Positions 36,517 through 46,230 of a stretch of 64,000 nucleotides of DNA are shown in pieces. Position 1 is the stretch's first letter. Each line of letters begins with the position of its first letter. Below the pieces are notes generated by a model. That model saw nothing but the letters and a program-made list of their open reading frames with translations, did not search any database and was not told the DNA's origin. This stretch comes from Arthrobacter sp. H16F315 (lineage in GTDB: Bacteria > Actinomycetota > Actinomycetes > Actinomycetales > Micrococcaceae), in assembly GCF_024124825.1 (NCBI RefSeq), contig NZ_JAMXSS010000002.1, positions 3,472,001-3,536,000 of the forward strand, read 5' to 3'. The translations under genes and the position numbers were made by a program.

Positions 36517-37155
36517 ATGCGCATGGATCACGTCTCTTACGCCTGTGAACAAGATGGCCTCGCTGCCACCACCGAACGAATTGCGTCTGCCCTCGGCGTG
36601 GAAGCCGTGAAGGGCGGAGTACACCCCCGATTCGGGACCCGCAACATGATCATCCCGCTAGCGGGACACAAGTACCTCGAGGTGGTGGAGGTCCTGAACC
36701 ACCCGGCCTCCGACAAGGCCCCCTTTGGCCAGGCCGTCCGCGCCCGCTCCGAAGCCGGCGGCGGCTGGATGGGCTGGTGTGTGGAGGTCGACGACCTCGC
36801 CCCGTTCGAGGTCCGACTCGGCCGCGCCGCCGTCAACGGCAACCGCAAGTTCCCGGACGGCCGGGAGCTGGTCTGGAAGCAGATTGGCATCCTTGGGCTC
36901 ATCGCCGATCCCCAGGTCCCGTACATGCTCAAATGGGAAGGCGATCCGGAACTCCACCCGTCGAAGGCCTATGAGGGCAACGTCAAAATGTCCGCCCTCA
37001 CGATTGCCGGTTCGGCCGAGCGCGTCACCGAATGGCTCGGCGTTCCGGTGGAGAAGCCGCTCGAAGACGTGGCCGTGCACTGGATTGCTCCGCGCGGGAC
37101 ACCCGGCATCCTCTCCGTCACGTTTGAGACGGCCTCCGGAGCCGTCACGATCTGA
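36517..37155 (+). CDS. VOC / glyoxalase-like domain protein
   Basis: A 212-residue protein with the glyoxalase-like fold: MRMDHVSYACEQDGLAATTE at the start with the first His ligand, and GHKYLEVVEVLN with a later strand typical of the Glyoxalase_3 (PF13468) group. A second betaalpha repeat covers about residues 135-205. No enzyme activity can be assigned; metal ligands are only partly clear. ATG at 36517. Single gene, divergent from metY. Confidence 0.85.
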   Translation: MRMDHVSYACEQDGLAATTERIASALGVEAVKGGVHPRFGTRNMIIPLAGHKYLEVVEVLNHPASDKAPFGQAVRARSEAGGGWMGWCVEVDDLAPFEVRLGRAAVNGNRKFPDGRELVWKQIGILGLIADPQVPYMLKWEGDPELHPSKAYEGNVKMSALTIAGSAERVTEWLGVPVEKPLEDVAVHWIAPRGTPGILSVTFETASGAVTI

Positions 37156-37300
37156 GGCTTCACCGCCCCACACTTCGGCCGCCATCAGCGGGTGTCAACG
37201 ACGTCACCCACCGATGGTGGCCGAAATTTCTTAAAGCACGCACAGCGCCGCTGCCGCCGTGCCCCGCAGAACCCCTCCCCCGCAGAGCCCCTCCGGCGGC

Positions 37301-38074
37301 TTAGCCCAGGCCGATGGCCTTGCCAAAGAGGCTGAAGCCGACGAAGGCCACGGTGTCCAGCACCGCGTGGGCGATCACCAGCGGCATCACCCGCCGCGTT
37401 CGGGTGTACACCAATGCAAAAACGACGCCCATGATCGCGTTGCCGATGAACGGGCCGAAGCCCTGGTACAAGTGGTAGCTGCCGCGCAGCATGGAACTGG
37501 CGAAGATGGCCAGCGGCAGGCTCCAGCCGAACTTGCCGAACCGGTCCAGCAGGTAGCCCACCACAATCACTTCCTCCACGATCCCGTGCCGGACCGCGGA
37601 GAGGATGAGCACCGGCACCGTCCACCAGTAGGAATCGAGGGCACTGGGGATAATCGCCGTGGTGATCCCCAGCGCCCGGCCCGCAGCGTAGAGGCCCAGG
37701 GAGGGTACACCGATCAGGGCCGCCAGCCCGAGGCCCTGGAGCAGGTCCCTGCCCGGGCGGGCAAACGTGAATCCCAGTTTCCCGAACGCCGTGGCTCCGC
37801 TGCCGGCCGCACCGGACACCCGGTGTTCGGTGAGGAAATAGAGCACCAGGACCACCGGTACCAGCGCGAAGACAATGTCCAGCAGCTGGTAGCTCAGGTC
37901 AAAGTATTCGCGGCTGCTTTGGGAGCGGTTCAGGGTGGAAGTCCCCTCCGCCAGCGGCGCCCGGGTCAGCTTGTCCAGCAGCTGAACGACCGAGTAGACG
38001 GCGGATTGGCCCAGGGACAGGCCCAGGACGATCCAGACTTCTAGCCGCAGGCGACGGCGGGAGGGAACCAGCAT
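37301..38074 (-). CDS. CPBP-family intramembrane metalloprotease
   Basis: A 257-residue membrane protein of the CAAX-prenyl-protease/bacteriocin-processing (CPBP) type, with about six helices. The conserved motifs are present: GIVEEVIVVGYL (EE pair), the FAxxxR/H-like ASSMLRGSYHLYQGF, and AHAVLDTVAFVGF. It acts within the cytoplasmic membrane; substrate unknown. The ATG at 38074 faces the phosphatase gene 51 bp away. The end is 145 bp from the VOC gene stop. Confidence 0.88.
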   Translation of the reverse strand: MLVPSRRRLRLEVWIVLGLSLGQSAVYSVVQLLDKLTRAPLAEGTSTLNRSQSSREYFDLSYQLLDIVFALVPVVLVLYFLTEHRVSGAAGSGATAFGKLGFTFARPGRDLLQGLGLAALIGVPSLGLYAAGRALGITTAIIPSALDSYWWTVPVLILSAVRHGIVEEVIVVGYLLDRFGKFGWSLPLAIFASSMLRGSYHLYQGFGPFIGNAIMGVVFALVYTRTRRVMPLVIAHAVLDTVAFVGFSLFGKAIGLG

Positions 38075-38125
38075 GGTCCTATCTTGCCCGGTTTTTCCCG
38101 GTCGCCACGCCTATGCTTGGGGTTT

Positions 38126-38806
38126 ATGAGTGCGCCCGGGAAAATCATCATGATCCGGCACGGCCAGTCCGCCGCCAATGCCGACACCTCGATCTACAAC
38201 CGGGTGCCCGACTACCGGATCCCGCTGACCGGGCTTGGCATCGACCAGGCACGGGCAGCCGGCGAACGGGTACGGCGGCTGCTGGACGGGCAGCCGGCCT
38301 GCGTTTACGTCTCCCCGTACCTGCGCGCCTATCAGACCCTGGAGGCGATGAACCTCGGCGCGCTGGTTGAACGCGTGATCGAGGAGCCGCGGCTGCGTGA
38401 GCAGGACTGGGCCAACTTCCAGATCGCCGGTGAGATCGAAGACCAGAAGGAACTCCGCAACGCCTACGGACACTTTTTCTACCGCTTCCGCGAAGGCGAA
38501 TCCGGCTCCGATGTCTATGACCGGATCTCCTCATTTATGGAAACCCTGTACCGGCACTGGTCCAAACCCAGCTACGCCCCCAATGCGCTGTTTGTGACCC
38601 ACGGGCTGACCATGCGGCTGTTCTGCATGCGCTGGTTCCACTGGTCCGTGGAGTACTTCGAATCACTCAACAACCCGGACAACGCCGAGGTCCGCACCCT
38701 GTACCGCACCGCAGAGAAAAAGTATGAACTCGACAAACCGTTCAGCCAGTGGGAGGCCCGGCGTGTTGATGAGACCGTGCTGAACGCTCCGCGGATGGTG
38801 TTCTAG
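38126..38806 (+). CDS. histidine-phosphatase-family protein
   Basis: A 226-residue phosphoglycerate-mutase-like phosphatase. The RHG motif is IIMIRHGQSAANAD with the catalytic His, and the second His is in LFVTHGLTMRLF. The first open ATG (38084) lacks a supporting site; 38126 begins MSAPGKIIMIRHG, close to the usual distance before the motif. Substrate unknown; the larger size than small PGM-like proteins and TYRFREGESGSDVYDR-like region (FREGESGSDVYD) suit the broad-specificity branch. Divergent from the CPBP gene. Confidence 0.92.
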   Translation: MSAPGKIIMIRHGQSAANADTSIYNRVPDYRIPLTGLGIDQARAAGERVRRLLDGQPACVYVSPYLRAYQTLEAMNLGALVERVIEEPRLREQDWANFQIAGEIEDQKELRNAYGHFFYRFREGESGSDVYDRISSFMETLYRHWSKPSYAPNALFVTHGLTMRLFCMRWFHWSVEYFESLNNPDNAEVRTLYRTAEKKYELDKPFSQWEARRVDETVLNAPRMVF

Positions 38807-38824
38807 CGGCCGCAGCGGCAGGCG

Positions 38825-40081
38825 TCAGCGCGCCCGGACCCCGGCCCGCCAGACCGCGTGGGTCAGCGGGATGCCGGGCCGGTAGGCCAGATGGGTGGCG
38901 GACGGTGCGTTCAGCAGGTGGAGGTCCGCGCGGTGTCCGACGGCGATCGAACCGACGGCCCGTTCTCCGTCGGTGTCGTTCCCGGACTCCCGGCCAAGGG
39001 CCAGCGCACCGCCGTACGTTGCGGCGCGCACGGCCTCATGGACGCTGAGCCGCATCTGCAGCACCGCCGTGGTGACGCAAAACGCCATCGAGCTGGTATA
39101 GGAGGTGCCCGGGTTGCAGTTGGAGGCCAGGGCGATTTGCACGCCGGCGTCAAGCAGTTCCCGGCCCGGTGCCAGCGGCTGCCGGGTGGACAGGTCGCAG
39201 GCCGGCAGGCAGGTCGCCACCGTGCCGCGTCCGGCGCCAGTGCCGGGGCGCTTCCCGCCGTTCCCGCCGTCCCCGCCGTCCCCGCCGTTCCCGCTGTCCC
39301 AGCCGGACCAGCTGCCCGCGAGGGCGTCGACGTCGGCGGCGGACAGGTAGTTGACGTGGTCCACGCTGGCCGCGCCGAACTCCACGGCGAGCCGCACACC
39401 GGGGCCCTCGCCGAGCTGGTTGCCGTGCACACGCAGGCCCAGCCCGGCGTCCCGGCAGGCCTGGAGCACGCGCCGGGACTGGTCCTCGGTGAACGCGCCC
39501 CGTTCGCAGAAGACGTCGGCCCAGCGCACAAACGGCCGGACGGCGGAGAGCATCGGGCCGCACACGAGCTCCGTGTATTCCTCGGCGTCCATCCCCGCGG
39601 GGACAAGGTGCGCGCCGAGGTAGGTGACCTCGTCCACAACTGTGGAAGCGATCCGCGCGCTGCGGGCCTCGTTGTCAACGTCCAGGCCGTAGCCGGTTTT
39701 GGTTTCAAGATAGGTGGTGCCCTGCGAAACAGCTTCGGCTACCCGGCCCATCGCCAGCCGGGTGAGGTCGAAGTCTCCGGTGGCGCGGGTGGCCCCGGTG
39801 GTTACGGCGATCCCGCCCGCAGTGTAGCTCTCCCCCGCCATCCGGGCCTCGAATTCGGCGGTCCGGTCACCCGCAAAGATGAGGTGGGTGTGCGAATCGA
39901 CCCAGCCCGGCAGCAGGGCACGGCCGCCGGCGTCGACGGTGCCGTCGGCGGCCGGTGCGTCGGACGCCCGGCCCAGCCAGGCGATCCGTTCGCCGTCGAT
40001 CACCAGCGCGGCGTCCTTCAGGACCCGGTGGTCCCGGTCCTGGGTCATCAGCTCGGCAATGTTTGTGATCAGGGTGCTCAT
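38825..40081 (-). CDS. hutI: imidazolonepropionase with low-complexity insertion
   Basis: Opens the imidazolone ring in histidine degradation. 418 residues, amidohydrolase fold. Metal motif WVDSHTHLIFAGDR, later ligands in RVHGNQLGEG, and SVDHVNYLSAADVD. Inserted after LAGSWSGWDS is a run GNGGDGGDGGNGGKR and a GAGRGTVAT link that is absent from the ordinary enzyme; it falls on a probable surface loop. ATG at 40081 follows the FAD oxidase by 11 bp. No other hut genes lie in the window, so the rest of the pathway must be elsewhere. Confidence 0.92.
   Translation of the reverse strand: MSTLITNIAELMTQDRDHRVLKDAALVIDGERIAWLGRASDAPAADGTVDAGGRALLPGWVDSHTHLIFAGDRTAEFEARMAGESYTAGGIAVTTGATRATGDFDLTRLAMGRVAEAVSQGTTYLETKTGYGLDVDNEARSARIASTVVDEVTYLGAHLVPAGMDAEEYTELVCGPMLSAVRPFVRWADVFCERGAFTEDQSRRVLQACRDAGLGLRVHGNQLGEGPGVRLAVEFGAASVDHVNYLSAADVDALAGSWSGWDSGNGGDGGDGGNGGKRPGTGAGRGTVATCLPACDLSTRQPLAPGRELLDAGVQIALASNCNPGTSYTSSMAFCVTTAVLQMRLSVHEAVRAATYGGALALGRESGNDTDGERAVGSIAVGHRADLHLLNAPSATHLAYRPGIPLTHAVWRAGVRAR
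39247..39300. repeat. 9-bp tandem repeat inside hutI
   Basis: Degenerate copies of CCGCCGTCC (variants CCGCCGTTC, CCGCTGTCC) repeat about six times and encode the Gly/Asp/Asn run in the imidazolonepropionase. The tract is likely to change length by slippage in multiples of three codons. Confidence 0.8.
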
Positions 40082-40092
40082 AAGACCATTCT

Positions 40093-41202
40093 TCAGTGCC
40101 GGATGGACCAGCGTGTCGCCGCCAGCGGCGCCGCTGTCCGGGATGCCGGACCGGCGGCAGTGGATCCGGCGCCCTGGCCTGCGAGGATAAGTTCCGCGGC
40201 CAGCTCGGCGATGCCGGAGGAGGTCTGGAAGCCATAGCCGCCCTGCCCGGCCAGCCAGAAAAAGCCCCGGGCTTCGGCGTCGAATCCCACCACGGGGACA
40301 CCGTCGGCCGCCTCCGTCCGCAATCCGGTCCAGGACCGGCGGACACCGCGGATGCCGAGGGTGGTCAGGGTATTAAGCCGGGCGCTCAGCGCCTCGATGT
40401 CCCCCGGGTGCGGCTGCGCGTCCTCGGGGCCGCTGGGCACCGATTCCGAGGGCGAGATCAGCACCTGCCCGCCGTCCCGGCGGAAGTAGAAGGTGTTGTC
40501 GGCCGCGCACACCATGGGGCTGGACTCCGGAAGGGGATGCTCGACGTCGACGATAGCCGCGGTGCGCCGGTACGGCTGCAGCTGGACTTTCTCGACCCCG
40601 CTGAGTACTGCCAGTTCGTCCGCCCACGCGCCGGCGGCATTGACCACAACGGCGGCTGCGAAGCCTTCCTGCCCGGCTCCGAGTTCCCAGCCGGACCCGA
40701 GCCGCTGGGCCGAGTGGACCTTTGCGCCGGTAATGATGTCCACGCCGCCGGCGGCCGCGCGCCGGCGGTGGTCCTCGAGCAGCAGGGGTGCGTCACAGCC
40801 GAAGGAGCCGGTGTCCAGGCCCGCGGCGGAGAAGGAGCCGGGGAGCAATGCCGGGCAGAGCTCCATCGCCGCGGCGTGGCTAATCGGCACCATCTGCCCG
40901 CTGGACTCGCCGCGGACAGCCTCGTCGTCGCCGATCAGCATAAAGCTGCGGGGCGAGAGCACCGGCTCCGGCAGTTCGGCGTCCCGGGCGGCGATCAGCG
41001 CGAGGGTCCGCACCGTGAGCTCCTGGACAACTGCCGGGCCGTAACTGGGGATCAGCTGCCGGGCCGAGCGTGCCGAGGTGTGGTAAGCCAGGCTCTGCTC
41101 GGCTTCCACCAACGCGACGCTGCACTTCCCGGCGAGGGCTGAGGCAAGGGACAGGCCGGCGATCCCGCCGCCGACAATCACAACATCGTAATTAGCTGAC
41201 AT
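40093..41202 (-). CDS. FAD-dependent amino-acid-oxidase-type oxidoreductase
   Basis: A 369-residue DAO-family flavoprotein. The N-terminal FAD motif is VVIVGGGIAGLSLASALAG. The C-terminal FAD segment RSWTGLRTEAADGVPVVGFD is also typical. Candidates are glycine/sarcosine or D-amino-acid (D-arginine) dehydrogenases. The gene is followed closely by hutI (11 bp) and preceded by kbl, which suggests a role in amino-acid use. ATG at 41202. Confidence 0.88.
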   Translation of the reverse strand: MSANYDVVIVGGGIAGLSLASALAGKCSVALVEAEQSLAYHTSARSARQLIPSYGPAVVQELTVRTLALIAARDAELPEPVLSPRSFMLIGDDEAVRGESSGQMVPISHAAAMELCPALLPGSFSAAGLDTGSFGCDAPLLLEDHRRRAAAGGVDIITGAKVHSAQRLGSGWELGAGQEGFAAAVVVNAAGAWADELAVLSGVEKVQLQPYRRTAAIVDVEHPLPESSPMVCAADNTFYFRRDGGQVLISPSESVPSGPEDAQPHPGDIEALSARLNTLTTLGIRGVRRSWTGLRTEAADGVPVVGFDAEARGFFWLAGQGGYGFQTSSGIAELAAELILAGQGAGSTAAGPASRTAAPLAATRWSIRH

Positions 41203-41270
41203 GGTTACATCCTCGCAGACGGAGAGCCTGCGGCGCCGTTCCCGGCGCCGCAGGCTTCCTCCGGTGCCGC

Positions 41271-42479
41271 TTAGCCCGCGACGGCGGCGCGGCTGCGCAC
41301 AAAGGCCTGCACACAGGCCTCGACGTCTTCGGCGCTATGCGCCGCGGAGAGCTGTACCCGGATCCGGGCCGCACCCTTGGGAACTACCGGGTAGCTGAAC
41401 GCCGTGACAAAGACGCCGTGCTCCAGCATCGCGTCCGCGACCTTGGCGGCCAGGACGGCGTCCCCGAACATCACCGGGACGATGGCGTGCTCGCCCGGGA
41501 GCAGCTCAAAGCCTTCCTCGGCCATCCGGCGGCGGAACAGCGCGGCGTTGTCAAAGAGTTTGCTGCGCAGTTCGCCGGAGTTCTCCACCAGGTCCAGGGC
41601 CTTGAGGGTGGCAGCGACGATGGCCGGGGCCAGCGAGTTGGAGAACAGGTAGGGACGGGCCTTCTGCCGGAGCATGGCGACGACTTCGCGGCGGCCGGAG
41701 ACGTAACCGCCGGAGGCGCCGCCCAGGGCCTTGCCGAAGGTGCCGGTGTAGATGTCCACGCGGTCCGAGACGCCGGCGTGTTCCGGCGTGCCGGCTCCGC
41801 TGGCGCCCATAAAACCGACGGCGTGTGAGTCGTCCACCATGACCATGGCGTCGTATTTTTCGGCGAGGTCGCAGATCGCTTCCAGCGGGGCCAGGAAGCC
41901 GTCCATCGAAAAGACGCCGTCCGTGACAATGATCTTGCGGCGGGCCGGGTTCTCCTGCGTGCTGGCCTCGATCAGTTTCGATTCGAGGTCCGCCATGTCC
42001 TGGTTGGCGTAGCGGAACCGCTGGGCCTTGCAGAGCCGGATGCCGTCGATGATCGAGGCGTGGTTCAGGGCGTCGGAGATGACGGCGTCTTCCGGGCCAA
42101 AGAGGGACTCGAACACACCGCCGTTAGCGTCGAAGCAGCTCGAGAACAAGATGGTGTCCTCGGTGCCGAGGAACGCCGAGACGCGTTCCTCCAGGGCCAG
42201 GTGCAGGTCCTGGGTGCCGCAGATGAACCGCACGCTGGCCATGCCGAAGCCCCGCTCGTCCATCGCGGACTTGGCGGCGGCAATGATTTCGGGGTGGTCC
42301 GCGAGGCCCAGGTAGTTGTTGGCGCAGAAGTTCAGCACGTCCGCGCTGGCCCCGCCGATCTGGCCGGCCTTGATGTGGTTTGCCTGGGGCGAGTCAATGT
42401 GCCGCTCGGTCTTGAACAGGCCGGCGCCGCGGATCTCTTCCAGTTCGTGCTGCAGCTGGTTCTTAATGGCTGAATACAT
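41271..42479 (-). CDS. kbl: glycine C-acetyltransferase (2-amino-3-ketobutyrate CoA ligase)
   Basis: Splits 2-amino-3-oxobutyrate, made by Tdh, with CoA into glycine and acetyl-CoA. 402 residues, class II PLP fold. PLP-Lys lies in [18 protein letters not shown] (about 243). Other contacts: [14 protein letters not shown] and [11 protein letters not shown]. The ATG at 42479 is 51 bp after tdh. The pair forms the usual threonine-degradation unit. Confidence 0.97.
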   Translation of the reverse strand: MYSAIKNQLQHELEEIRGAGLFKTERHIDSPQANHIKAGQIGGASADVLNFCANNYLGLADHPEIIAAAKSAMDERGFGMASVRFICGTQDLHLALEERVSAFLGTEDTILFSSCFDANGGVFESLFGPEDAVISDALNHASIIDGIRLCKAQRFRYANQDMADLESKLIEASTQENPARRKIIVTDGVFSMDGFLAPLEAICDLAEKYDAMVMVDDSHAVGFMGASGAGTPEHAGVSDRVDIYTGTFGKALGGASGGYVSGRREVVAMLRQKARPYLFSNSLAPAIVAATLKALDLVENSGELRSKLFDNAALFRRRMAEEGFELLPGEHAIVPVMFGDAVLAAKVADAMLEHGVFVTAFSYPVVPKGAARIRVQLSAAHSAEDVEACVQAFVRSRAAVAG

Positions 42480-42530
42480 GGTGTGGGCTCCTGCGCTGGT
42501 GGGGTCGGTGGGCCGAAACGGTGGGGGGGG

Positions 42531-43577
42531 TTAGAAGCAAGTCCAGTCGAGGACCACTTTGCCGCCGACGCCGGCCCGGGCGATCTCGAATCCCCGGTCC
42601 CAATCGGTGGCGGGAAGGGTGTCCGTGACAACGGCGGAGATGTTGGCGTGCAGGACCGGGTTGGAGGACAGCATGGCGCTCATGGCGTACCAGGTCTCGA
42701 ACATTTCCCGGCCGTAGATGCCCTTCATGGTCAGCATGTGCGTGACCACTTTGCCCCAGTCGATGTCGATGGACTGGCTGGGCAGTCCCAGCATCGCGAT
42801 CCTGCCGCCGTGGTTCATGTTCTCGATCATCTCAGGCAACGCCGTGGGGTGTCCCGACATTTCCATGCCGATGTCGAATCCTTCGCGCAGGCCCAGTTCC
42901 CGCTGGGCGTCCTTGACCCGCGTCTTCGAGACGTCGATGGCGAGGTCGACGCCGAGGGTCCGCGCGAGTTCCAGCCGCGGTGCGGAGACATCGGTGATGG
43001 CGATCCTGCGGGCGCCGGCATGGCGGGCGACGGCGATCGCCATCAATCCGATGGGCCCGGCGCCGGTGATCAGCACGTCCTCGCCGACCAGCGGGAAGCT
43101 CAGCGCGGTGTGCACGGCGTTCCCGAAGGGGTCGAAGATGGCACCGAGTTCCGGCGTCACGGAGGAGTCCTGATGCACCCAGACGTTGGTCTCGGGGATA
43201 ACAACGTACTCGGCGAACGCGCCGTCGCGCTGCACGCCGACGCTGACGGTGTTGATGCACATCTGCTTGCGGCCGGCGCGGCAGTTGCGGCAGATGCCGC
43301 AGACGATGTGGCCTTCACCGGACACCCGGTCCCCGACCTTGACGTCCAGGACGTCCTCGCCGGTCTCGACGACTTCGCCGTAGAACTCGTGGCCGGCGAT
43401 CAGCGGGGTGTTGATGATGCCCTGCGCCCACGCGTCCCAGGACTGGATGTGCAGGTCGGTGCCGCAGATGCCCGTGGTCATGACCCGGATCTTGACGTCC
43501 CCGGGGCCTGCCTCCGGTTCGGGACGGTCAACGAGTTCGAATCCTGCGTGCGCGCCGGCCTTGTAGAGAGCCTTCAT
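42531..43577 (-). CDS. tdh: L-threonine 3-dehydrogenase
   Basis: NAD-dependent zinc enzyme that oxidises threonine to 2-amino-3-oxobutyrate. 348 residues. Catalytic zinc: GICGTDLHI and GHEFYGEVV. Structural zinc: [18 protein letters not shown] site: [17 protein letters not shown] at 43577. First gene of the tdh-kbl run, divergent from a LysR regulator 156 bp away that probably controls it. Complete and ordinary. Confidence 0.97.
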   Translation of the reverse strand: MKALYKAGAHAGFELVDRPEPEAGPGDVKIRVMTTGICGTDLHIQSWDAWAQGIINTPLIAGHEFYGEVVETGEDVLDVKVGDRVSGEGHIVCGICRNCRAGRKQMCINTVSVGVQRDGAFAEYVVIPETNVWVHQDSSVTPELGAIFDPFGNAVHTALSFPLVGEDVLITGAGPIGLMAIAVARHAGARRIAITDVSAPRLELARTLGVDLAIDVSKTRVKDAQRELGLREGFDIGMEMSGHPTALPEMIENMNHGGRIAMLGLPSQSIDIDWGKVVTHMLTMKGIYGREMFETWYAMSAMLSSNPVLHANISAVVTDTLPATDWDRGFEIARAGVGGKVVLDWTCF

Positions 43578-43733
43578 GGGCCTTCCTCACTGTGCCGTTC
43601 GGCACGTTGGGTGCGCTGCCTCGGACAGCGGGTGTGGGACAACTCACCCCATTAGAGCCGGTGAAAAGCATTAGCACAACCGTACTTTTCTCAATCGACG
43701 ATTTAGATTCCCCTTGCGCATAGACTGGGCGGC

Positions 43734-44639
43734 ATGGAAATCCACCAGCTGGAGATGCTCCGCGAGCTCGGGGCCCTCGGGAGCGTCAAGGCCGTCGCCG
43801 AAACCCTGCTCGTTACACCCTCGGCGGTGTCGCAGCAGCTGGCCGCCCTGCAGAAATCCGTGGACGTGCCGCTGACCCGCAAGGAGGGCAGGAACCTGGT
43901 CCTGACCGAGGCCGGGCAGGTGCTCGCCGACGCCGGGGCCGCCGTCGTCAGCGCCATGGCCGATGCCCGGACTGCTATCGGCGCCTATCACGGCTCGGCG
44001 GTGGCGCCGGTTACGCTGAGCGGTTTCCACAGCGCCGGGCAGGCTTTGTTCGCGCCGCTCGCCCGGCGCCTGGCCGGGCCGGGGCAACCGCGGATCCTGC
44101 TCACGGACGAGGACGTGGCCCAGCAGGACTTCCCGGCGCTGACGGCCCGGTATGACCTGGTGCTCGCGCACCGGATGGACCACAGCCCGGGCTGGCCCCA
44201 GGAGCGCGTCGCGGTAATCCCGCTCGCGCACGAGCCGCTGGATGTCGCGCTGCCGGCCGGGCACCGGCTGGCAGGCCAGGCGGCGGTGACCGCGGACGAC
44301 GTCGTGGGCGAACCCTGGGTGACGAGCCGCGCGGGCTACTCCCCCGCGGACGTCCTGGCCGCGCTCGCGGCCGTCTCCAGCCGGGAGCTGAACATCGTCC
44401 ACCGGATCAACGATTACTCCACTGTGGCGGCGCTCGTGGCGACCGGGGGTGTGATCGGGCTGCTTCCCCGCTACACCGCCCGGCCTGCCCTGAACCCGGG
44501 GATTGTGCTGCGGCCGCTGGAGGGCATCAGCACCCGGCGGCGGATCGACGTGCTGGCCCGGCCGGAGAACCTTAAACGCAGATCGGTCATGATCGTCTGC
44601 GAAGCATTGCAGACCATCATGACCGAACTGGTCCGTTAA
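43734..44639 (+). CDS. LysR-family transcriptional regulator
   Basis: A 301-residue LTTR with the DNA-binding region at the very start (MEIHQLEMLRELGALGSVKA, TPSAVSQQLAALQKSV) and a substrate-binding domain from about residue 90. The start is ATG 43734. It is divergent from tdh, so threonine degradation is a likely target. The gap holds AT-rich sequence near 43670-43715 (CGTACTTTTCTC, ATCGACGATTTAGATT) as probable promoter. It ends 12 bp before a long palindrome. Confidence 0.93.
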   Translation: MEIHQLEMLRELGALGSVKAVAETLLVTPSAVSQQLAALQKSVDVPLTRKEGRNLVLTEAGQVLADAGAAVVSAMADARTAIGAYHGSAVAPVTLSGFHSAGQALFAPLARRLAGPGQPRILLTDEDVAQQDFPALTARYDLVLAHRMDHSPGWPQERVAVIPLAHEPLDVALPAGHRLAGQAAVTADDVVGEPWVTSRAGYSPADVLAALAAVSSRELNIVHRINDYSTVAALVATGGVIGLLPRYTARPALNPGIVLRPLEGISTRRRIDVLARPENLKRRSVMIVCEALQTIMTELVR

Positions 44640-44651
44640 CCCAACTGATAA

Positions 44652-44717
44652 CCCAACTGACTCGCAGTTGTGGTCGTTTTGAGGGGGCAAAACGACAACA
44701 ACTGCGAGTCAGTTGGG
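44652..44717. repeat. dispersed palindrome, copy 2
   Basis: Two 29-bp arms (44652-44680, 44689-44717) pair at 28 of 29 positions around loop GAGGGGGC. The core CCCAACTGACTCGCAGTTG is shared with the palindromes at 21553 and 56767. It fills the gap between two convergent genes (ends 44639 and 44725) and could stop transcription from both sides. Confidence 0.92.
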
Positions 44718-44724
44718 CGGGGGC

Positions 44725-46230
44725 CTAGCCTTCGACGCCGAGGCGCTGCAGGATCAGCTCCCGGACGCGGCCGGCGTCGGCCTGCCCGCGGGTGGCCTTC
44801 ATAACGCCGCCGACGATCGCACCAATTGCTTGGATCTTGCCGCCGCGGATCTTGTCCGCGACGCCGGGCTGCGCGGCGAGGGCCGCGTCGATGGCTTCCA
44901 GGAGCGGGCCGTCGTCGGAGACCACTGCGAGGCCGCGCTGCTCGACGATCTCCGCCGGGGTACCTTCGCCGGCGAGTACGCCGTCCAGGACCTCCGTGGC
45001 CATCTTGTTGTTGATTTTGCCGTCCTCGACCATCGTGTTCAGTTCCACGATCGTCGCCGGTGACACGCCGAGCTGGCCGGGATCGACGTCGGCGTTCTTG
45101 GCGCGTCCGACGATCTCGCCCATCCACCACTTGCGGGCCACCGTGGCCGTGGCGCCGGCGGCGATGGTTTCCTCGATTTCGTCCATTACGCCGGCGTTAA
45201 CAACGTCGCGGAACTCCAGGTCCGAATAGCCCCAGTCGGCCTGCAGGCGCTTACGGCGGGCGGCCGGCGGCTCGGGCAGCGTGGCCCGGAGTTCCTCGAC
45301 CCAGGCGCGTGACGCAACAATCGGCACCAGGTCCGGTTCCGGGAAGTAGCGGTAGTCGTCGGCGTCGGACTTGGGCCGGCCCGAGGTGGTGGAGCGGGTG
45401 TCCTCGTGCCAGTGGCGGGTTTCCTGGGTGACGGGCTCGCCGGAGTCCAGCACGGCGGCGTGCCGCTGGATCTCGTAGCGGACCGCGTGTTCGACGGCGC
45501 GCAGCGAGTTGACGTTCTTGGTCTCGGAGCGGATGCCGAAGCGTTCGCGGCCGTGCGGGCGCAGCGAGACGTTGGCGTCGCAGCGGACGTTGCCGCGCTC
45601 CATCTTGGCGTCCGAGACGCCGAGGTTCTTGACGATCTCGCGGACCGCAGCCACGTAGGCCTTGGCGAGTTCGGGGGCGCGGGACCCGGCACCCTCGATC
45701 GGCTTGGTGACGATCTCCACCAGCGGCACCCCGGAGCGGTTGTAGTCCACAAGCGAGTAGTCCGCGCCCTGGATACGTCCGGTGGCGCCGCCCATGTGGG
45801 TCAGCTTGCCGGCGTCCTCCTCCATGTGGGCGCGCTCGATCTCGACCCGGAACACTGTCCCGTCGGCGAGCTCGATGTCCAGGTAGCCGTCGTACGCGAT
45901 GGGCTCGTCGTACTGGGAGGTCTGGAAGTTCTTCGGGGTGTCCGGGTAGAAGTAGTTCTTCCGGGCGAAACGGCAGGTTTCGGCGATTGTGCAGTTCAGT
46001 GCCAGGCCGATTTTGATCGAGGACTCGATCGCGGCCTTGTTTACCACGGGCAGCACGCCGGGCATCCCGAGGTCCACCTCGTTGACGTTGGTGTTGGGCT
46101 CGTCGCCGAAGACGTTCGGCGCGGAGGAGAACATCTTCGTTTTGGTGTTGAGCTCCACATGGACTTCGAAGCCCAGGACGGGATCGTACTTCTCCATCGC
46201 CTCTTCGAAGCTGAGGGTTGCGTCAGTCAT
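44725..46230 (-). CDS. gatB: Asp-tRNA(Asn)/Glu-tRNA(Gln) amidotransferase subunit B
   Basis: tRNA-binding kinase-like subunit of GatCAB, which activates misacylated Glu-tRNA(Gln) or Asp-tRNA(Asn) for amidation. 501 residues. Conserved cradle: [39 protein letters not shown], and the C-terminal YqeY-like domain after residue 350. ATG at 46230 overlaps the gatA stop (TAATG). Complete, last gene of gatC-gatA-gatB. Confidence 0.98.
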   Translation of the reverse strand: MTDATLSFEEAMEKYDPVLGFEVHVELNTKTKMFSSAPNVFGDEPNTNVNEVDLGMPGVLPVVNKAAIESSIKIGLALNCTIAETCRFARKNYFYPDTPKNFQTSQYDEPIAYDGYLDIELADGTVFRVEIERAHMEEDAGKLTHMGGATGRIQGADYSLVDYNRSGVPLVEIVTKPIEGAGSRAPELAKAYVAAVREIVKNLGVSDAKMERGNVRCDANVSLRPHGRERFGIRSETKNVNSLRAVEHAVRYEIQRHAAVLDSGEPVTQETRHWHEDTRSTTSGRPKSDADDYRYFPEPDLVPIVASRAWVEELRATLPEPPAARRKRLQADWGYSDLEFRDVVNAGVMDEIEETIAAGATATVARKWWMGEIVGRAKNADVDPGQLGVSPATIVELNTMVEDGKINNKMATEVLDGVLAGEGTPAEIVEQRGLAVVSDDGPLLEAIDAALAAQPGVADKIRGGKIQAIGAIVGGVMKATRGQADAGRVRELILQRLGVEG

